Origin: Mycobacterium kiyosense
Lineage (GTDB): Bacteria > Actinomycetota > Actinomycetes > Mycobacteriales > Mycobacteriaceae
Length of the DNA stretch: 64,000 nt
Assembly: GCA_021654635.1 (NCBI GenBank)
Contig: AP025179.1
Location: forward strand, 992,001 to 1,056,000
Direction of reading: 5' to 3'
Shown piece after piece: positions 9,587 to 20,326 of the stretch (position 1 is the stretch's first letter; every line of letters starts with the position of its first letter). A program made the translations under genes and the position numbers. The notes beneath the pieces were generated by a model that was not told the DNA's origin, did no database searches, and was given only the letters and a program-made list of their open reading frames with translations.

Positions 9587-9754
9587 ATGGCTTCCAGTAC
9601 CGACGTCCGCCCCAAGGTCACTCTGGCGTGCGAAGTGTGCAAGCACCGCAACTACATCACCAAGAAGAACCGCCGCAATGACCCCGACCGGCTGGAGCTC
9701 AAGAAGTTCTGCCCGAATTGCGGCAAGCACCAGGGACACCGCGAAACTCGATAG
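9587..9754 (+). CDS. rpmG2: 50S ribosomal protein L33 (RpmG2)
   Basis: A 55-aa L33. It has the two zinc-type CxxC pairs (CEVCKHRNY near residue 15 and CPNCGKH near residue 45), so this is the zinc-binding C+ form, with the basic [18 protein letters not shown] core. The ATG at 9587 follows an AGAGAGA stretch, a weak purine-rich ribosome site. It is the first protein gene of the hadABC-secE-nusG-rplK-rplA run. Confidence 0.95.
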   Translation: MASSTDVRPKVTLACEVCKHRNYITKKNRRNDPDRLELKKFCPNCGKHQGHRETR

Positions 9755-9812
9755 CAGCCGCTGCAGTCGGTTTCAGATCTCCCGGGAAATACTTTAGGTA
9801 GGTTCAAGAGCT

Positions 9813-10292
9813 GTGGCGTTGTCCAAAGACATAGTCGGGATGCATTACCGCTACCCCGACTATTACGTGGTGGAGCGGGAGAAGATTCGCGAGTACGCCA
9901 CTGCTGTCCAAAACGACGAACCCTACTTCTACGACGAGGATGCGGCGGCTGAACTCGGCTACAAAGGGCTGGCGGCACCGCTGACGTTCATCTGCGTGTT
10001 CGGTTACAAAGCTCAGACGGCGTTCTTCGACTACGCGAACATCGCGATCTCGGACGAGCGGATCGTCCAGATCGACCAGGTACTCAAGTTCGAGCGGCCG
10101 ATCGTGGCCGGCGACAAGCTGTACTGCGACGTGTATGTGGACTCGGTACGCGAGGCACACGGCACCCAGATCATCGTCACCAAGAACATCGTCACCAACG
10201 ACGCTGGTGACATCGTGCAAGAGACCTACACGACCCTGGCTGGTCGTGCCGGCGAAGATGGGGAAGAAGGATTTTCGGATGCCTCTGCGTGA
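9813..10292 (+). CDS. hadA: (3R)-hydroxyacyl-ACP dehydratase subunit HadA
   Basis: A 159-aa hot-dog-fold subunit of the FAS-II dehydratase that removes water from 3-hydroxyacyl-AcpM during mycolic-acid elongation. HadA is the substrate-binding, non-catalytic partner of HadB. Cys61 is present (APLTFICVF); established work identifies this cysteine as the site modified by activated thiacetazone and isoxyl. The start is GTG at 9813. The end overlaps the hadB start by 14 bases, so translation is coupled. Confidence 0.96.
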   Translation: MALSKDIVGMHYRYPDYYVVEREKIREYATAVQNDEPYFYDEDAAAELGYKGLAAPLTFICVFGYKAQTAFFDYANIAISDERIVQIDQVLKFERPIVAGDKLYCDVYVDSVREAHGTQIIVTKNIVTNDAGDIVQETYTTLAGRAGEDGEEGFSDASA

Positions 10293-10707
10293 GTTCAGTT
10301 CGGTAAAGGTGGGTGACCAGCTCCCGGAGCGGACCTACCCGCTGACCCGCCAAGATCTGGTCAACTACGCCGGTGTCTCGGGTGACCTCAACCCGATCCA
10401 CTGGGACGACGAGATCGCCAAGCTGGTGGGGCTGGACACCGCGATCGCGCACGGCATGCTGACCATGGGTATCGGTGGCGGCTACGTCACGTCGTGGGTC
10501 GGCGACCCGGGCGCGGTGACCGAGTACAACGTGCGGTTCACCGCCATCGTCCCGGTGCCCAACGACGGCAAAGGCGCCGAGCTGGTGTTCAGCGGTCGGG
10601 TGAAGTCCGTCGACCCGGAAAGCAAGTCGGTGACCATTGCGCTGACGGCCACCACCGGTGGCAAGAAGATCTTCGGCCGGGCCATCGCCTCGGCGAAGCT
10701 GGCGTAG
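10279..10707 (+). CDS. hadB: (3R)-hydroxyacyl-ACP dehydratase catalytic subunit HadB
   Basis: A 142-aa hot-dog-fold protein with the catalytic hydratase-2 motif: Asp36 and His41 in SGDLNPIHWDD. It pairs with HadA (shorter substrates) or HadC (longer meromycolate chains). The ATG at 10279 lies inside the 3' end of hadA. Later segments GHGMLTMG-like (IAHGMLTMGIGGGYVTSW) are typical of the MaoC/hydratase-2 family. Confidence 0.96.
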   Translation: MPLREFSSVKVGDQLPERTYPLTRQDLVNYAGVSGDLNPIHWDDEIAKLVGLDTAIAHGMLTMGIGGGYVTSWVGDPGAVTEYNVRFTAIVPVPNDGKGAELVFSGRVKSVDPESKSVTIALTATTGGKKIFGRAIASAKLA

Positions 10708-10711
10708 CGGG

Positions 10712-11212
10712 ATGGCTCTCAAAACCGATATTCGCGGGATGACCTGGAAATATCCAGACTATTTCGAGGTGGGGCGCGAACAGGTTCGGCAATTTTCCCG
10801 CTCGGTCAAGTGCGATCATCAGGCCTACTACGACGAAGCTGCCGCCGCCGAGATCGGCTACGACGCCATTCTCGCCCCCCTGACCTTCGTGTCCATCCTG
10901 GCGAAACTGATCCAGGACGATTTCTTCCGCAACGTCGACGTGGGCTTCGAGACCATGCAGATCGTGCAGGTCGACCAGAAATTCGTCTACCACAAGCAGA
11001 TCAAGGTAGGCGACAAGCTCTATGGCAGCCTGCGCATCGAATCGGTCGACGAGCGTTTCGGCGCCGACATCGTCGTCACCAAGAACTTCTGCCACAACCA
11101 GGACGGTGAGTTGGTCCTGGAGGCCTTCACCACCCTGATGGGTCACGAAGGAGACAATTCCATCCAGCTCAGGTGGGACAAGGAAACCGGGCAGGTAGTC
11201 AGGACCGCGTAA
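10712..11212 (+). CDS. hadC: (3R)-hydroxyacyl-ACP dehydratase subunit HadC
   Basis: A 166-aa paralogue of HadA that forms the HadBC dehydratase used late in meromycolate elongation. It shares with HadA the N-terminal DI-G-x-YPDYF/Y-V-x-RE pattern (MTWKYPDYFEVGREQVRQF) and the APLTFVSIL segment, where HadC has Ser in place of the HadA cysteine. It begins 4 bases after the hadB stop. Confidence 0.95.
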   Translation: MALKTDIRGMTWKYPDYFEVGREQVRQFSRSVKCDHQAYYDEAAAAEIGYDAILAPLTFVSILAKLIQDDFFRNVDVGFETMQIVQVDQKFVYHKQIKVGDKLYGSLRIESVDERFGADIVVTKNFCHNQDGELVLEAFTTLMGHEGDNSIQLRWDKETGQVVRTA

Positions 11213-11330
11213 TTAGTATCTGGGTCCTGCGTCGATGTACACTCGGACCTCGGGTTTTCCCATTACCAGCGCGCTGTCCGTCGGTTCGCCTCACCGCACG
11301 GGGAGCGCGCGAGTCATGTAAGCCCGCCGA

Positions 11331-11403
<73 letters not shown>

Positions 11404-11529
11404 CTGAAGGCTGAAAGGCCCGAGGAGGAGCCGGACCATGGTGGTGCCGTGCCATGGTGGACACTGGAAGTGTGGCCACCGAAAGTGGCACGGGGGGCGC
11501 GGAACAGCTAGCGAACGAAGGAGCATGCG

Positions 11530-12039
11530 GTGAGCGACGAAGGCGACGTTGCCGACGACGCCGCAAGCAACGGCGGTGAGACCGAGGACAACGGCGGTCG
11601 GACGGCCGTGGTGACCAAGGCGGTAACGAGGCCGCAACGCCCGACGGGCAAGCGGTCCCGGCAGCGCGTGGAGATCGACGACGAGTCCTCGTCAGACGAG
11701 GAGACGTCCGCCGACGCCAAGGCCGGCAAGGTCTCCGTCACGAAGGACGCCAAGAAAGACAAGAAGGGCGCTGCGAAGTCGTCTTCGGCCAAAGCCAAGT
11801 CGGCCGGCAAGGACAGCAAGTCCAAGAAGGCCGGTTCGTCGGGTGCGGTCAACCCGTTCGTCTTCGTCTACAACTACCTCAAGCAGGTTGTAGCCGAGAT
11901 GCGCAAGGTGATCTGGCCCAACCGCAAGCAGATGCTCACTTACACATCGGTGGTGCTGGTTTTCCTGGCCTTCATGGTCGCGCTGGTAGGCGGCGCGGAC
12001 CTGGGCCTGAGCAAGCTCGTGCTGCTGGTGTTCGGCTGA
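11530..12039 (+). CDS. secE: Preprotein translocase subunit SecE
   Basis: A 169-aa protein with two parts. The first ~110 residues are a charged, disordered mycobacterial extension rich in Lys, Ser and Asp (for example [20 protein letters not shown]). Residues ~112-169 are the conserved SecE domain, [27 protein letters not shown] followed by one transmembrane helix ([24 protein letters not shown]). It is an essential component of the SecYEG channel. The start is GTG at 11530. Confidence 0.95.
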   Translation: MSDEGDVADDAASNGGETEDNGGRTAVVTKAVTRPQRPTGKRSRQRVEIDDESSSDEETSADAKAGKVSVTKDAKKDKKGAAKSSSAKAKSAGKDSKSKKAGSSGAVNPFVFVYNYLKQVVAEMRKVIWPNRKQMLTYTSVVLVFLAFMVALVGGADLGLSKLVLLVFG

Positions 12040-12050
12040 GACAGAAATAG

Positions 12051-12797
<747 letters not shown>

Positions 12798-12839
12798 CCC
12801 GCTGGGCACCCAAATCACGGAAGGAACGTAGGACAACTC

Positions 12840-13271
12840 ATGGCCCCGAAGAAGAAGAAAGTCGTCGGGCTGATCAAGCTGCAGATCGTGGCGGGTCAAG
12901 CCAACCCAGCACCGCCCGTCGGCCCCGCGCTCGGCCAGCACGGCGTCAACATCATGGAATTCTGCAAGGCGTACAACGCCGCGACAGAAGCCCAGCGCGG
13001 CAACGTCATCCCGGTGGAGATCACGGTCTACGAGGACCGCAGCTTCACCTTCGCGCTGAAGACCCCGCCCGCCGCCAAGCTGCTGCTCAAGGCCGCCGGC
13101 GTGGGCAAGGGCTCGGCGGAACCCCACAAGACCAAGGTCGCCAAGGTCACCTGGGACCAGGTGCGTGAGATCGCTGAGACCAAGAAGACCGACCTCAACG
13201 CCAACGACATCGACGCTGCGGCCAAGATCATCGCCGGCACCGCCCGGTCGATGGGCATCACCGTCGAGTAG
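12840..13271 (+). CDS. rplK: 50S ribosomal protein L11
   Basis: 143 aa. It has the L11 N-terminal signature ([37 protein letters not shown], shown here in part) and the C-terminal rRNA-binding domain (SMGITVE end). L11 forms the GTPase-associated centre with 23S rRNA and is needed for stringent-factor activation. GGAAGGAA lies about 8 bases upstream of the ATG. Confidence 0.97.
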   Translation: MAPKKKKVVGLIKLQIVAGQANPAPPVGPALGQHGVNIMEFCKAYNAATEAQRGNVIPVEITVYEDRSFTFALKTPPAAKLLLKAAGVGKGSAEPHKTKVAKVTWDQVREIAETKKTDLNANDIDAAAKIIAGTARSMGITVE

Positions 13272-13348
13272 TTCCCGCAGTAACCCGAAAGCGTGGGAGG
13301 GCCAGCTTCGGCCCGCTGACCACGGACCCAACCCAGATTGGATATCGA

Positions 13349-14059
13349 ATGAGCAAGACCAGCAAGGCATACCGCGCCGCCGCCGAGAAGGTGGACCGCA
13401 ACACCCTCTACACCCCGTTGCAGGCGGCCAAGCTCGCCAAGGAGACCTCCTCGACCAAGCAGGACGCGACCGTTGAGGTGGCGATTCGCCTCGGCGTCGA
13501 CCCGCGCAAGGCCGACCAGATGGTGCGCGGCACGGTCAACCTGCCGCACGGCACCGGCAAGACCGCCCGCGTCGCGGTGTTCGCGGTGGGCGAGAAGGCC
13601 GAACAGGCGCAAGCCGCGGGTGCGGACATCGTCGGCAGCGACGACCTGATCGAGAAGATCCAGGGCGGCTTCCTGGACTTCGACGCCGCGATCGCGACCC
13701 CGGACCAGATGGCCAAGGTCGGTCGGATCGCCCGGGTGCTGGGCCCTCGCGGGTTGATGCCCAACCCCAAGACCGGCACCGTCACGCCCGACGTCGCCAA
13801 GGCCGTCGCCGACATCAAGGGCGGCAAGATCAACTTCCGGGTCGACAAGCAGGCCAACCTGCACTTCGTCATCGGTAAAGCGTCGTTCGACGAGAAGGCC
13901 CTTGCCGAGAACTACGGGGCTGCGCTCGACGAGGTGCTGCGCCACAAGCCGTCGTCGTCCAAGGGGCGGTACCTGAAGAAGGTGACGGTGTCGACGACCA
14001 CGGGTCCGGGTATCCCGGTTGACCCGTCGATCACCCGCAACTTTGCTTCGGAGGGGTAG
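13349..14059 (+). CDS. rplA: 50S ribosomal protein L1
   Basis: 236 aa. The L1 signature is visible in [19 protein letters not shown] around residue 130. L1 builds the mobile stalk next to the E site and in many bacteria represses its own operon. The TAG stop at 14057-14059 lies inside the first copy of the 55-bp tandem repeat that follows. It belongs to the secE-nusG-rplK-rplA transcription unit. Confidence 0.97.
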   Translation: MSKTSKAYRAAAEKVDRNTLYTPLQAAKLAKETSSTKQDATVEVAIRLGVDPRKADQMVRGTVNLPHGTGKTARVAVFAVGEKAEQAQAAGADIVGSDDLIEKIQGGFLDFDAAIATPDQMAKVGRIARVLGPRGLMPNPKTGTVTPDVAKAVADIKGGKINFRVDKQANLHFVIGKASFDEKALAENYGAALDEVLRHKPSSSKGRYLKKVTVSTTTGPGIPVDPSITRNFASEG

Positions 14060-14252
14060 CGAGCAGCGCCGTAGGCGCTGCGAGCGGACCCGACCGTCGA
14101 TCTGGCTGGGGTAGCGAGCAGCGCCGTAGGCGCTGCGAGCGGACCCGACCGTCGATCTGGCTGGGGTAGCGAGCAGCGCCGTAGGCGCTGCGAGCGGACC
14201 CGACCGTCGATCTGGCTGGGGTAGCGAGCAGCGCCACAGGCGCTGCGAGCAG
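14053..14252. repeat. 55-bp tandem repeat, three perfect copies plus a degenerate fourth, each with a hairpin
   Basis: Copies start at 14053, 14108 and 14163 and are identical by eye; a fourth begins at 14218 and diverges after about 18 bases. Each unit carries a perfect 8-bp stem with a 3-base loop, GCAGCGCC-GTA-GGCGCTGC. The block fills the space between the convergent ends of rplA and the ECF42 sigma gene, and the rplA stop lies in copy one. Plausible roles are a bidirectional terminator array or a minisatellite (VNTR). There are no spacers, so it is not CRISPR. Confidence 0.92.
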
Positions 14253-14269
14253 CGCCACAGGCGCCGGGG

Positions 14270-15487
14270 CTAGCCACCGCACTCGGCAATACGCCGGCGC
14301 AAGAAGGCATGGCTCGGCGCAGAACCGTTGGACGCCAAGGCAATTCGATACCAGTCCACAGCCTCGCCGCGCCGGCCGGCGCGGCGTAGCAGATCCGCCC
14401 GCACCGACGGGACCAGATTCGACCGGGCCAACCGCGGATCGTCGGCCACCTGCGCCAAGGCAGCCAATCCGGCGTCGGGCCCATCGCGGAACCCGACCGC
14501 CACGGCCCGGTTGACCGCCACCACCGGCGAATCGGCGAGCCCCTGCAAGCGGTCATAGGCCGCGCAGATCGTCCGCCAGTCGGTCTGTTCCCAGGACCGC
14601 GCGGTAGCGTGTGCCGCCGCGATCACCGCCTGCGGCAGATATGGGCCCGTCGATCCCGCTGCCAGCCGCAACCGCTGCAGGCCGCGGTCGATCCGACTCC
14701 GGTCCCAGCGATGCCGGTCCTGCTCCTCGAGCGGCACCAGCCCTCCCGCGTCGTCGACGCGCGTCGTCCGGCGCGAATCGTGCAGCAGCATCAGGGCCGC
14801 CAAGGCGTGGCACTCCGGCTCCTGCGGCATCAGCGCACACAGCTCCCCGCCCAGCCGGACACCCTCGTCGCACAGTTCGTCGCGAATCGCCGACGGGCCG
14901 GCCGTCGACCAGTAGCCCTCCGTGAAAACCGAGTAGATGCAGCTCAGCACATGCGGGGTGCGTTCGGGCAGCAACTCCGCGGGCGGGACCCGCAGCGGGA
15001 TGTTGGCGTGCCGAACCTTGTTCTTGGCCCGCGTGATTCGCTGACCGACGGCACTCTCGGTCTGCAGCAGCGCGCGGGCAATCTCGGCGACGGTCAGCCC
15101 CGACACCAGGCGCAGCGTGAGCGCCAGCTGCGACTGGCGGTCCAGCGCGGGATGCGCGCAGGTGAACATCATCCGCAGCTCGTCGTCGGGCACCGGCTGC
15201 GGCTCGGTGTCGTCGGTGCGCGCCCGGATGTCGTCCACCACGGCCGCCAATTCTTTTCCGGGACGCACTGATTCACGACGCAGCCGGTCGCGGGCACGAT
15301 TGCGCGCCACCGTCACCAGCCAACCGCCGGGACTATCCGGAAACCCGTCGCGCGGCCAGGACCGAAGCGCCTCGGCGCACGCCTCCTGGACGGCGTCCTC
15401 GGCGAGGGTGAGGTCACCGGACCACCGCGCGAGCGCGGCGACGGCCGGACCCCACTCCCGCCGGAAGACGCCTTCCAGGCTGGTCAC
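14270..15487 (-). CDS. ECF RNA polymerase sigma factor, ECF42 type, with C-terminal extension
   Basis: 405 aa, about twice the length of a basic ECF sigma factor. Residues ~1-70 are sigma region 2 (EDAVQEACAEALRSWPRDGFPDSPGGWLVTVARNRARD) and ~105-165 region 4 (LALTLRLVSGLTVAEIARALLQTESAVGQRITRAK). The rest is a helical, TPR-like domain (WRTICAAYDRLQGLADSPVVAVNRAVAVG ... RADLLRRAGRRGEAVDWYRIAL). This architecture with a neighbouring DGPF/YCII gene is the hallmark of group ECF42, where the extension, not an anti-sigma factor, is thought to control activity. The start is GTG at 15487, 9 bases after the YCII gene. It is not at this place in M. tuberculosis. Confidence 0.9.
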   Translation of the reverse strand: MTSLEGVFRREWGPAVAALARWSGDLTLAEDAVQEACAEALRSWPRDGFPDSPGGWLVTVARNRARDRLRRESVRPGKELAAVVDDIRARTDDTEPQPVPDDELRMMFTCAHPALDRQSQLALTLRLVSGLTVAEIARALLQTESAVGQRITRAKNKVRHANIPLRVPPAELLPERTPHVLSCIYSVFTEGYWSTAGPSAIRDELCDEGVRLGGELCALMPQEPECHALAALMLLHDSRRTTRVDDAGGLVPLEEQDRHRWDRSRIDRGLQRLRLAAGSTGPYLPQAVIAAAHATARSWEQTDWRTICAAYDRLQGLADSPVVAVNRAVAVGFRDGPDAGLAALAQVADDPRLARSNLVPSVRADLLRRAGRRGEAVDWYRIALASNGSAPSHAFLRRRIAECGG

Positions 15488-15496
15488 GTGGTGCGG

Positions 15497-16196
15497 CTAC
15501 AGTCCGGAAATGCCGGCCAGACGGCGCAACTCCACCGCGGTGGCCGGGATCATCGACGCCACCTTCACGGCCTCGTCGCGGTCGTCGGCACCCAGCAGAT
15601 ACATTCCGGTGGCGATCTCCGCGCCCTCGGCGAACGGGCCATCCGTGATCAGCGTTTCGCCGTCACGGACGCGCACCGTCGTCGCGGTGGACCGGTCGTG
15701 CAGCGCGGCGCCCCCGATCACGTGGTCGCCCGCGGCGGCTGCGAAGTCCGCGTGCCGAGCCGACGCCGCCTCCCACTCCGGGGTGCCGGGCGGGTGCGCG
15801 GAGCCGGGCGGCTCCAGCAGCAGCGCAAGCCAGTCGTCACCGGTAAGCCGGCGCGACGGTTCGAGGGAGTGGACCACCGGCCACAATTCCACCGCCCCGA
15901 ATGCGGCCACGGGGACGTCGCGTGCCAACGCCAGTGCGTCGTCGAGGTTCTCCACCTCGAACACGTAGTAGCCGCAGGCAATCTCGGCGGACTCGGCGAA
16001 CGGACCGTCGGTGGCGATCGGCGCATCCTGCCCGCCGGTGATCCGCACCCCCGCCGCCATCGGCGCCAGCGCGTCGCCGGCCCGGATCGCCGGACCCGCC
16101 TTGGCGTGGAAGTTCTGAAAAAGCTGCCATCGCGGCCGCGCCGTCATCGGGCGTGCGGTCCTGCTCCCTGCTGATCAACAAAGCCAGATACTGCAT
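15497..16196 (-). CDS. Double YCII/DGPF-domain protein, partner of the ECF42 sigma factor, one frameshift
   Basis: About 232 aa after correction. Two tandem YCII-fold domains each end with the DGPF motif (ATDGPFAESAEIACGYY and ITDGPFAEGAEIATGMY). The first ~30 residues (start MQYLALLISREQDRTP) are in another frame: five A at 16118-16122 on the + strand should be four, after which MAAF joins QNFHAKAGPAI. A GGAGGTGAG ribosome site precedes the ATG at 16196. DGPF proteins are regularly co-encoded with ECF42 factors; the biochemical function is unknown. The shift is most likely a sequencing error. Confidence 0.85.
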
Positions 16197-16292
16197 GTGT
16201 CTCACCTCCGGCAGTGAGCGAAACCCTGATGTTCCACTCTCTACCTGTCCGACGAACGGCGCCCGGCGAATCCGACAGCCGGCCGGAGAAAT

Positions 16293-17192
16293 CTAGGCGC
16301 TGACCGCCCCCGGCTTGAGGTAGGTGACCAGGCTGCAGTCGAGCATCTCGTCGTCGAAGTAGTGCTCGCAACCCCGCAGGTACTTCATGTACCGGTCGTA
16401 CACCTCTTGCGAGGTCACCTCGATCGCCTTTTCCCGGTTCGCCTCCAGGGTGTTACCCCAGATGTGCAGGGTTTTGACGTAGTGCGACCGCAATGAGACA
16501 GGTTCGGGGACAACGAAACCGGCCTTCTCGCCGTGCTCGACCATCATCTCGGTGGTCGGCAGCCGGCCGCCCGGGAAAATCTCGGTGATGATGAATTTGA
16601 TGAAGCGCACGGTCTCGAAGGTGAGCTTCTTACCCCGAGCGTGCATGTTGTACGGGTGGTAACTGACGCTGCTTTGGATGATCATCCGGCCGTCGTCGGG
16701 CAGGATGTCGAAACAGCGCTTGAAGAAGTCGTCGTAGTTCTCGTGCCCGAAGTGTTCGAATGCCTCGATCGACACGATCCGGTCAACGGGTTCGTGGAAG
16801 TCTTCCCAGCCGTGCAGCAGCACCCGACGCGACCGGTCGGTGTCGATGGAGTCCAGCACCTGCTGACTGCGGGCGTGCTGGTTCTTGGACAGCGTCAACC
16901 CGATGACATTGACGTCGTACTTCTCGACGGCGCGCTTCATCGTGTTGCCCCACCCGCAGCCGATATCCAGCAGCGTCATCCCCGGCTTGAGGTCCAGTTG
17001 GTCCAGGTTCAGGTCGACTTTGGCGATCTGGGCCTCTTGCAGAGAGATGTCCGGCGGCTCGAAGTATGCGCAGCTGTAGGTTCGCGTCGGGTCCTGAAAC
17101 AGGGCGAAGAAGTCGTCGGAGACGTCGTAGTGCGCCTGGATGTCCTCGAACTGTGTCGGCTTGGTCGCGACGTCGTGGGATTTCTCGGCCAT
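16293..17192 (-). CDS. mmaA4: Hydroxymycolate synthase MmaA4
   Basis: 299 aa. A SAM-dependent mycolic-acid methyltransferase that adds a methyl and hydroxyl group to the distal position of meromycolate, giving the precursor of keto- and methoxymycolates. The SAM-binding motif [23 protein letters not shown] is near residues 75-97, and the acyl-pocket region follows ([17 protein letters not shown]). The C-terminus YLKPGA and the [14 protein letters not shown] segment distinguish MmaA4 from its three neighbours. The start at 17192 has AGGAGAA about 11 bases upstream; a longer in-frame extension to 17264 lacks family similarity. It is the last gene of the mmaA1-A2-A3-A4 run. Confidence 0.94.
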   Translation of the reverse strand: MAEKSHDVATKPTQFEDIQAHYDVSDDFFALFQDPTRTYSCAYFEPPDISLQEAQIAKVDLNLDQLDLKPGMTLLDIGCGWGNTMKRAVEKYDVNVIGLTLSKNQHARSQQVLDSIDTDRSRRVLLHGWEDFHEPVDRIVSIEAFEHFGHENYDDFFKRCFDILPDDGRMIIQSSVSYHPYNMHARGKKLTFETVRFIKFIITEIFPGGRLPTTEMMVEHGEKAGFVVPEPVSLRSHYVKTLHIWGNTLEANREKAIEVTSQEVYDRYMKYLRGCEHYFDDEMLDCSLVTYLKPGAVSA

Positions 17193-17336
17193 TAGCGGTG
17201 GTGTTCTCCTGGTGATGTGGCATTGCCGCGTCGCGCGCACGCGTCTCAAGTCATTGACGTGCAACCCTACCCGATCTGGCAGGTCAGCTGATCGGTTCGG
17301 GGCTGCCGCCGATGCCCGTCTGTGACACCGGAAAGT

Positions 17337-18218
17337 CTACTTCTGCAGGGTGAAGTGGTGGCAGTCGATGTAGCCGATCCGGAAGGACTTGGCAGAGCCG
17401 GTCAGGTATTTCATGTACCGCTCATAGATTTCCTCGGACTGGAGCTCGATGGCCGCTTCCCGGTTGGCTTCCAGGGCTTCGGCCCACAGGTCCAGCGTCC
17501 GGGCGAAGTGCAGCTGCAGCGATTCCACGTGGGTCACCGAGAACCCGGCCTTGGTCGCGTGCTCCTGGACCTTCTCGATCGACGGCAGCCGGCCGCCGGG
17601 GAAGATGTCGGTCACGATGAACTTGATGAACCGCGCCATCTCGAACGTGACGGGCATGCCTCGCTCGACGATCTGGCCGCCGGTCAGTCCGGTGATCGAG
17701 TGCAGCAGCATCACCCCGTCCGCCGGCAGGGCGTTGTAGACGAACTTGAAGAAGTCGTCGTAACGCTGGAAACCGAAATGCTCCAGCGCCTCGATGGTGA
17801 TGATCCGGTCCACCTGCCCGTCGAAGTCCGCCCAGTCGCTCAGCAGCACCTGGTGCGTGCGGTTGGTGTCGACCTGGTCGAGCAGCTGCTGGCAGTAGGC
17901 GTGCTGATTCTTGGACAGCGTCACCCCGACCACGTTGACGTCGTACTTCTCCAGCGCCCGCTTCATGGTCGAACCCCAGCCACAGCCGATGTCGAGCAAC
18001 GTCATGCCCGGCTCGAGTCCCAGCTTGCCCAGCGCCAGGTCCAGCTTGGCGATCTGGGCTTCCTCCAACGTCATGTCGTCGCGCTCGAAATAGGCGCAGC
18101 TGTAGGTCCGGGTGGGATCGGTGAACAGCTCGAAGAATTCGTTGGAGATGTCGTAGTGCGCCTGGACGTCGTCGTTGTTCTCTCGCCTGCTTCGGGCGCG
18201 AGTCAAGTTGTTAGACAT
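17337..18218 (-). CDS. mmaA3: Methoxymycolate O-methyltransferase MmaA3
   Basis: 293 aa. It methylates the hydroxyl made by MmaA4, giving methoxymycolates. The SAM motif [25 protein letters not shown] and the family segment [28 protein letters not shown] are intact. The start at 18218 (MSNNLTRARSRREN) has GGGAGGG about 5 bases upstream. An intact mmaA3 suggests the organism can make methoxymycolates, unlike late BCG strains in which this gene carries an inactivating mutation. Confidence 0.92.
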   Translation of the reverse strand: MSNNLTRARSRRENNDDVQAHYDISNEFFELFTDPTRTYSCAYFERDDMTLEEAQIAKLDLALGKLGLEPGMTLLDIGCGWGSTMKRALEKYDVNVVGVTLSKNQHAYCQQLLDQVDTNRTHQVLLSDWADFDGQVDRIITIEALEHFGFQRYDDFFKFVYNALPADGVMLLHSITGLTGGQIVERGMPVTFEMARFIKFIVTDIFPGGRLPSIEKVQEHATKAGFSVTHVESLQLHFARTLDLWAEALEANREAAIELQSEEIYERYMKYLTGSAKSFRIGYIDCHHFTLQK

Positions 18219-18362
18219 TTGCCCTCCCGATGGGACCTGACCATCCCCCCGCGAGGTGGCCATCTCGGCACCCTACACGCGTGCTCGGGGCAACGTTCGT
18301 ATCTGAAGGCCCCGGATGCCGCATTTTTCGAATTAGACCTACCAGACGTCACTTTGGTCTCT

Positions 18363-19226
18363 TTACTTCTCCAGCGTGAACTGGTTGACGTCGATGTATC
18401 CCACCCGGAACGCATCGGCACAACCGGTCAGATACTTCATGTATCGGTCGTAGACCTCTTCGGACTGCACCTTGATCGCCTCGTCCCGATGAGCCTGCAG
18501 CGCTTCGGCCCAAAGATCGAGGGTCCGCGCGTAGTGCGGTTGCAACGACTGGCGACGGGTCAGCTTGAAACCGGCCTTCGACGAGTGCTCCTCGACCTTC
18601 TCGATCGACGGCAGCCGGCCGCCGGGGAAGATCTCGGTCACGATGAACTTGATGAAGCGGGCCATCTCGAACGTCAGCGGCATGCCTCGCTCGATCATCT
18701 GATCCGGAATCAGCGCGGTGATGGTGTGCAGCAGCATCACGCCGTCATCGGGCAGCACCCGGGCGGCCAGCGCGAAGAAGTCGTCGTAGCGGTCGAAGCC
18801 GAAATGCTCGAACGCGCCGATCGACACGATCCGGTCGACGGGTTCGTCGAAGCGCTCCCAGCCTTCCAGCAGCACCCGCTTGGTCCGCGGCGAGTCCAGC
18901 TCATCGAACGACTTCTGGACGTGGGTGGCCTGGTTCTTCGACAACGTCAGGCCGACGACGTTGACGTCGTACTTCTCGATCGCGCGGCGCATCGTGGCAC
19001 CCCAGCCGCACCCGACGTCCAGCAGAGTCATACCGGGCTGGAGTCGGAGTTTGCCCAGCGCCAGGTCGATCTTGGCGATCTGAGCTTCCTCCAGAGTCAT
19101 GTCGTCGCGCTCGAAATAGGCGCAGCTGTACGTCTGGGTCGGGTCCAGGAAAAGCCGGAAGAAGTCGTCGGACAGGTCGTAGTGCGCCTGCACGTCGTCG
19201 AAGTGCGGTTTCAGCTTCTGAGCCAT
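18363..19226 (-). CDS. mmaA2: Mycolic-acid methyltransferase MmaA2 (cyclopropane synthase family)
   Basis: 287 aa. A SAM-dependent enzyme linked to distal cis-cyclopropanation of alpha-mycolates and to methoxymycolate cyclopropanes. The SAM motif [25 protein letters not shown] and the bicarbonate-site region typical of the CmaA/MmaA group are visible ([19 protein letters not shown]). N-terminal [25 protein letters not shown] matches MmaA2 of M. tuberculosis. The start at 19226 is chosen because the 10-residue upstream extension ([10 protein letters not shown]) is not conserved. Confidence 0.92.
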   Translation of the reverse strand: MAQKLKPHFDDVQAHYDLSDDFFRLFLDPTQTYSCAYFERDDMTLEEAQIAKIDLALGKLRLQPGMTLLDVGCGWGATMRRAIEKYDVNVVGLTLSKNQATHVQKSFDELDSPRTKRVLLEGWERFDEPVDRIVSIGAFEHFGFDRYDDFFALAARVLPDDGVMLLHTITALIPDQMIERGMPLTFEMARFIKFIVTEIFPGGRLPSIEKVEEHSSKAGFKLTRRQSLQPHYARTLDLWAEALQAHRDEAIKVQSEEVYDRYMKYLTGCADAFRVGYIDVNQFTLEK

Positions 19227-19381
19227 GATGCCTTTCCGGAACCCCGAAGGCCCCACGATCGCATGCCGAAGTCGTGCCTGATTTCATGCGAGCCCCCCGG
19301 CGCATGCCGCAGGCATCTTATCCGACACGACGTCGCATCGCTAAACCACGGCAGTGTCTTGCCAGGTGAAAGGGGTGGCCG

Positions 19382-20287
<906 letters not shown>

Positions 20288-20326
20288 TTACCCGAACACA
20301 TTCTTCCTAAGCTGCCGGCTGATGTC

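Noticed and set aside
14053..14252. CRISPR array
   Set aside because: Repeat units are directly adjacent with no unique spacers, and no cas genes are present.
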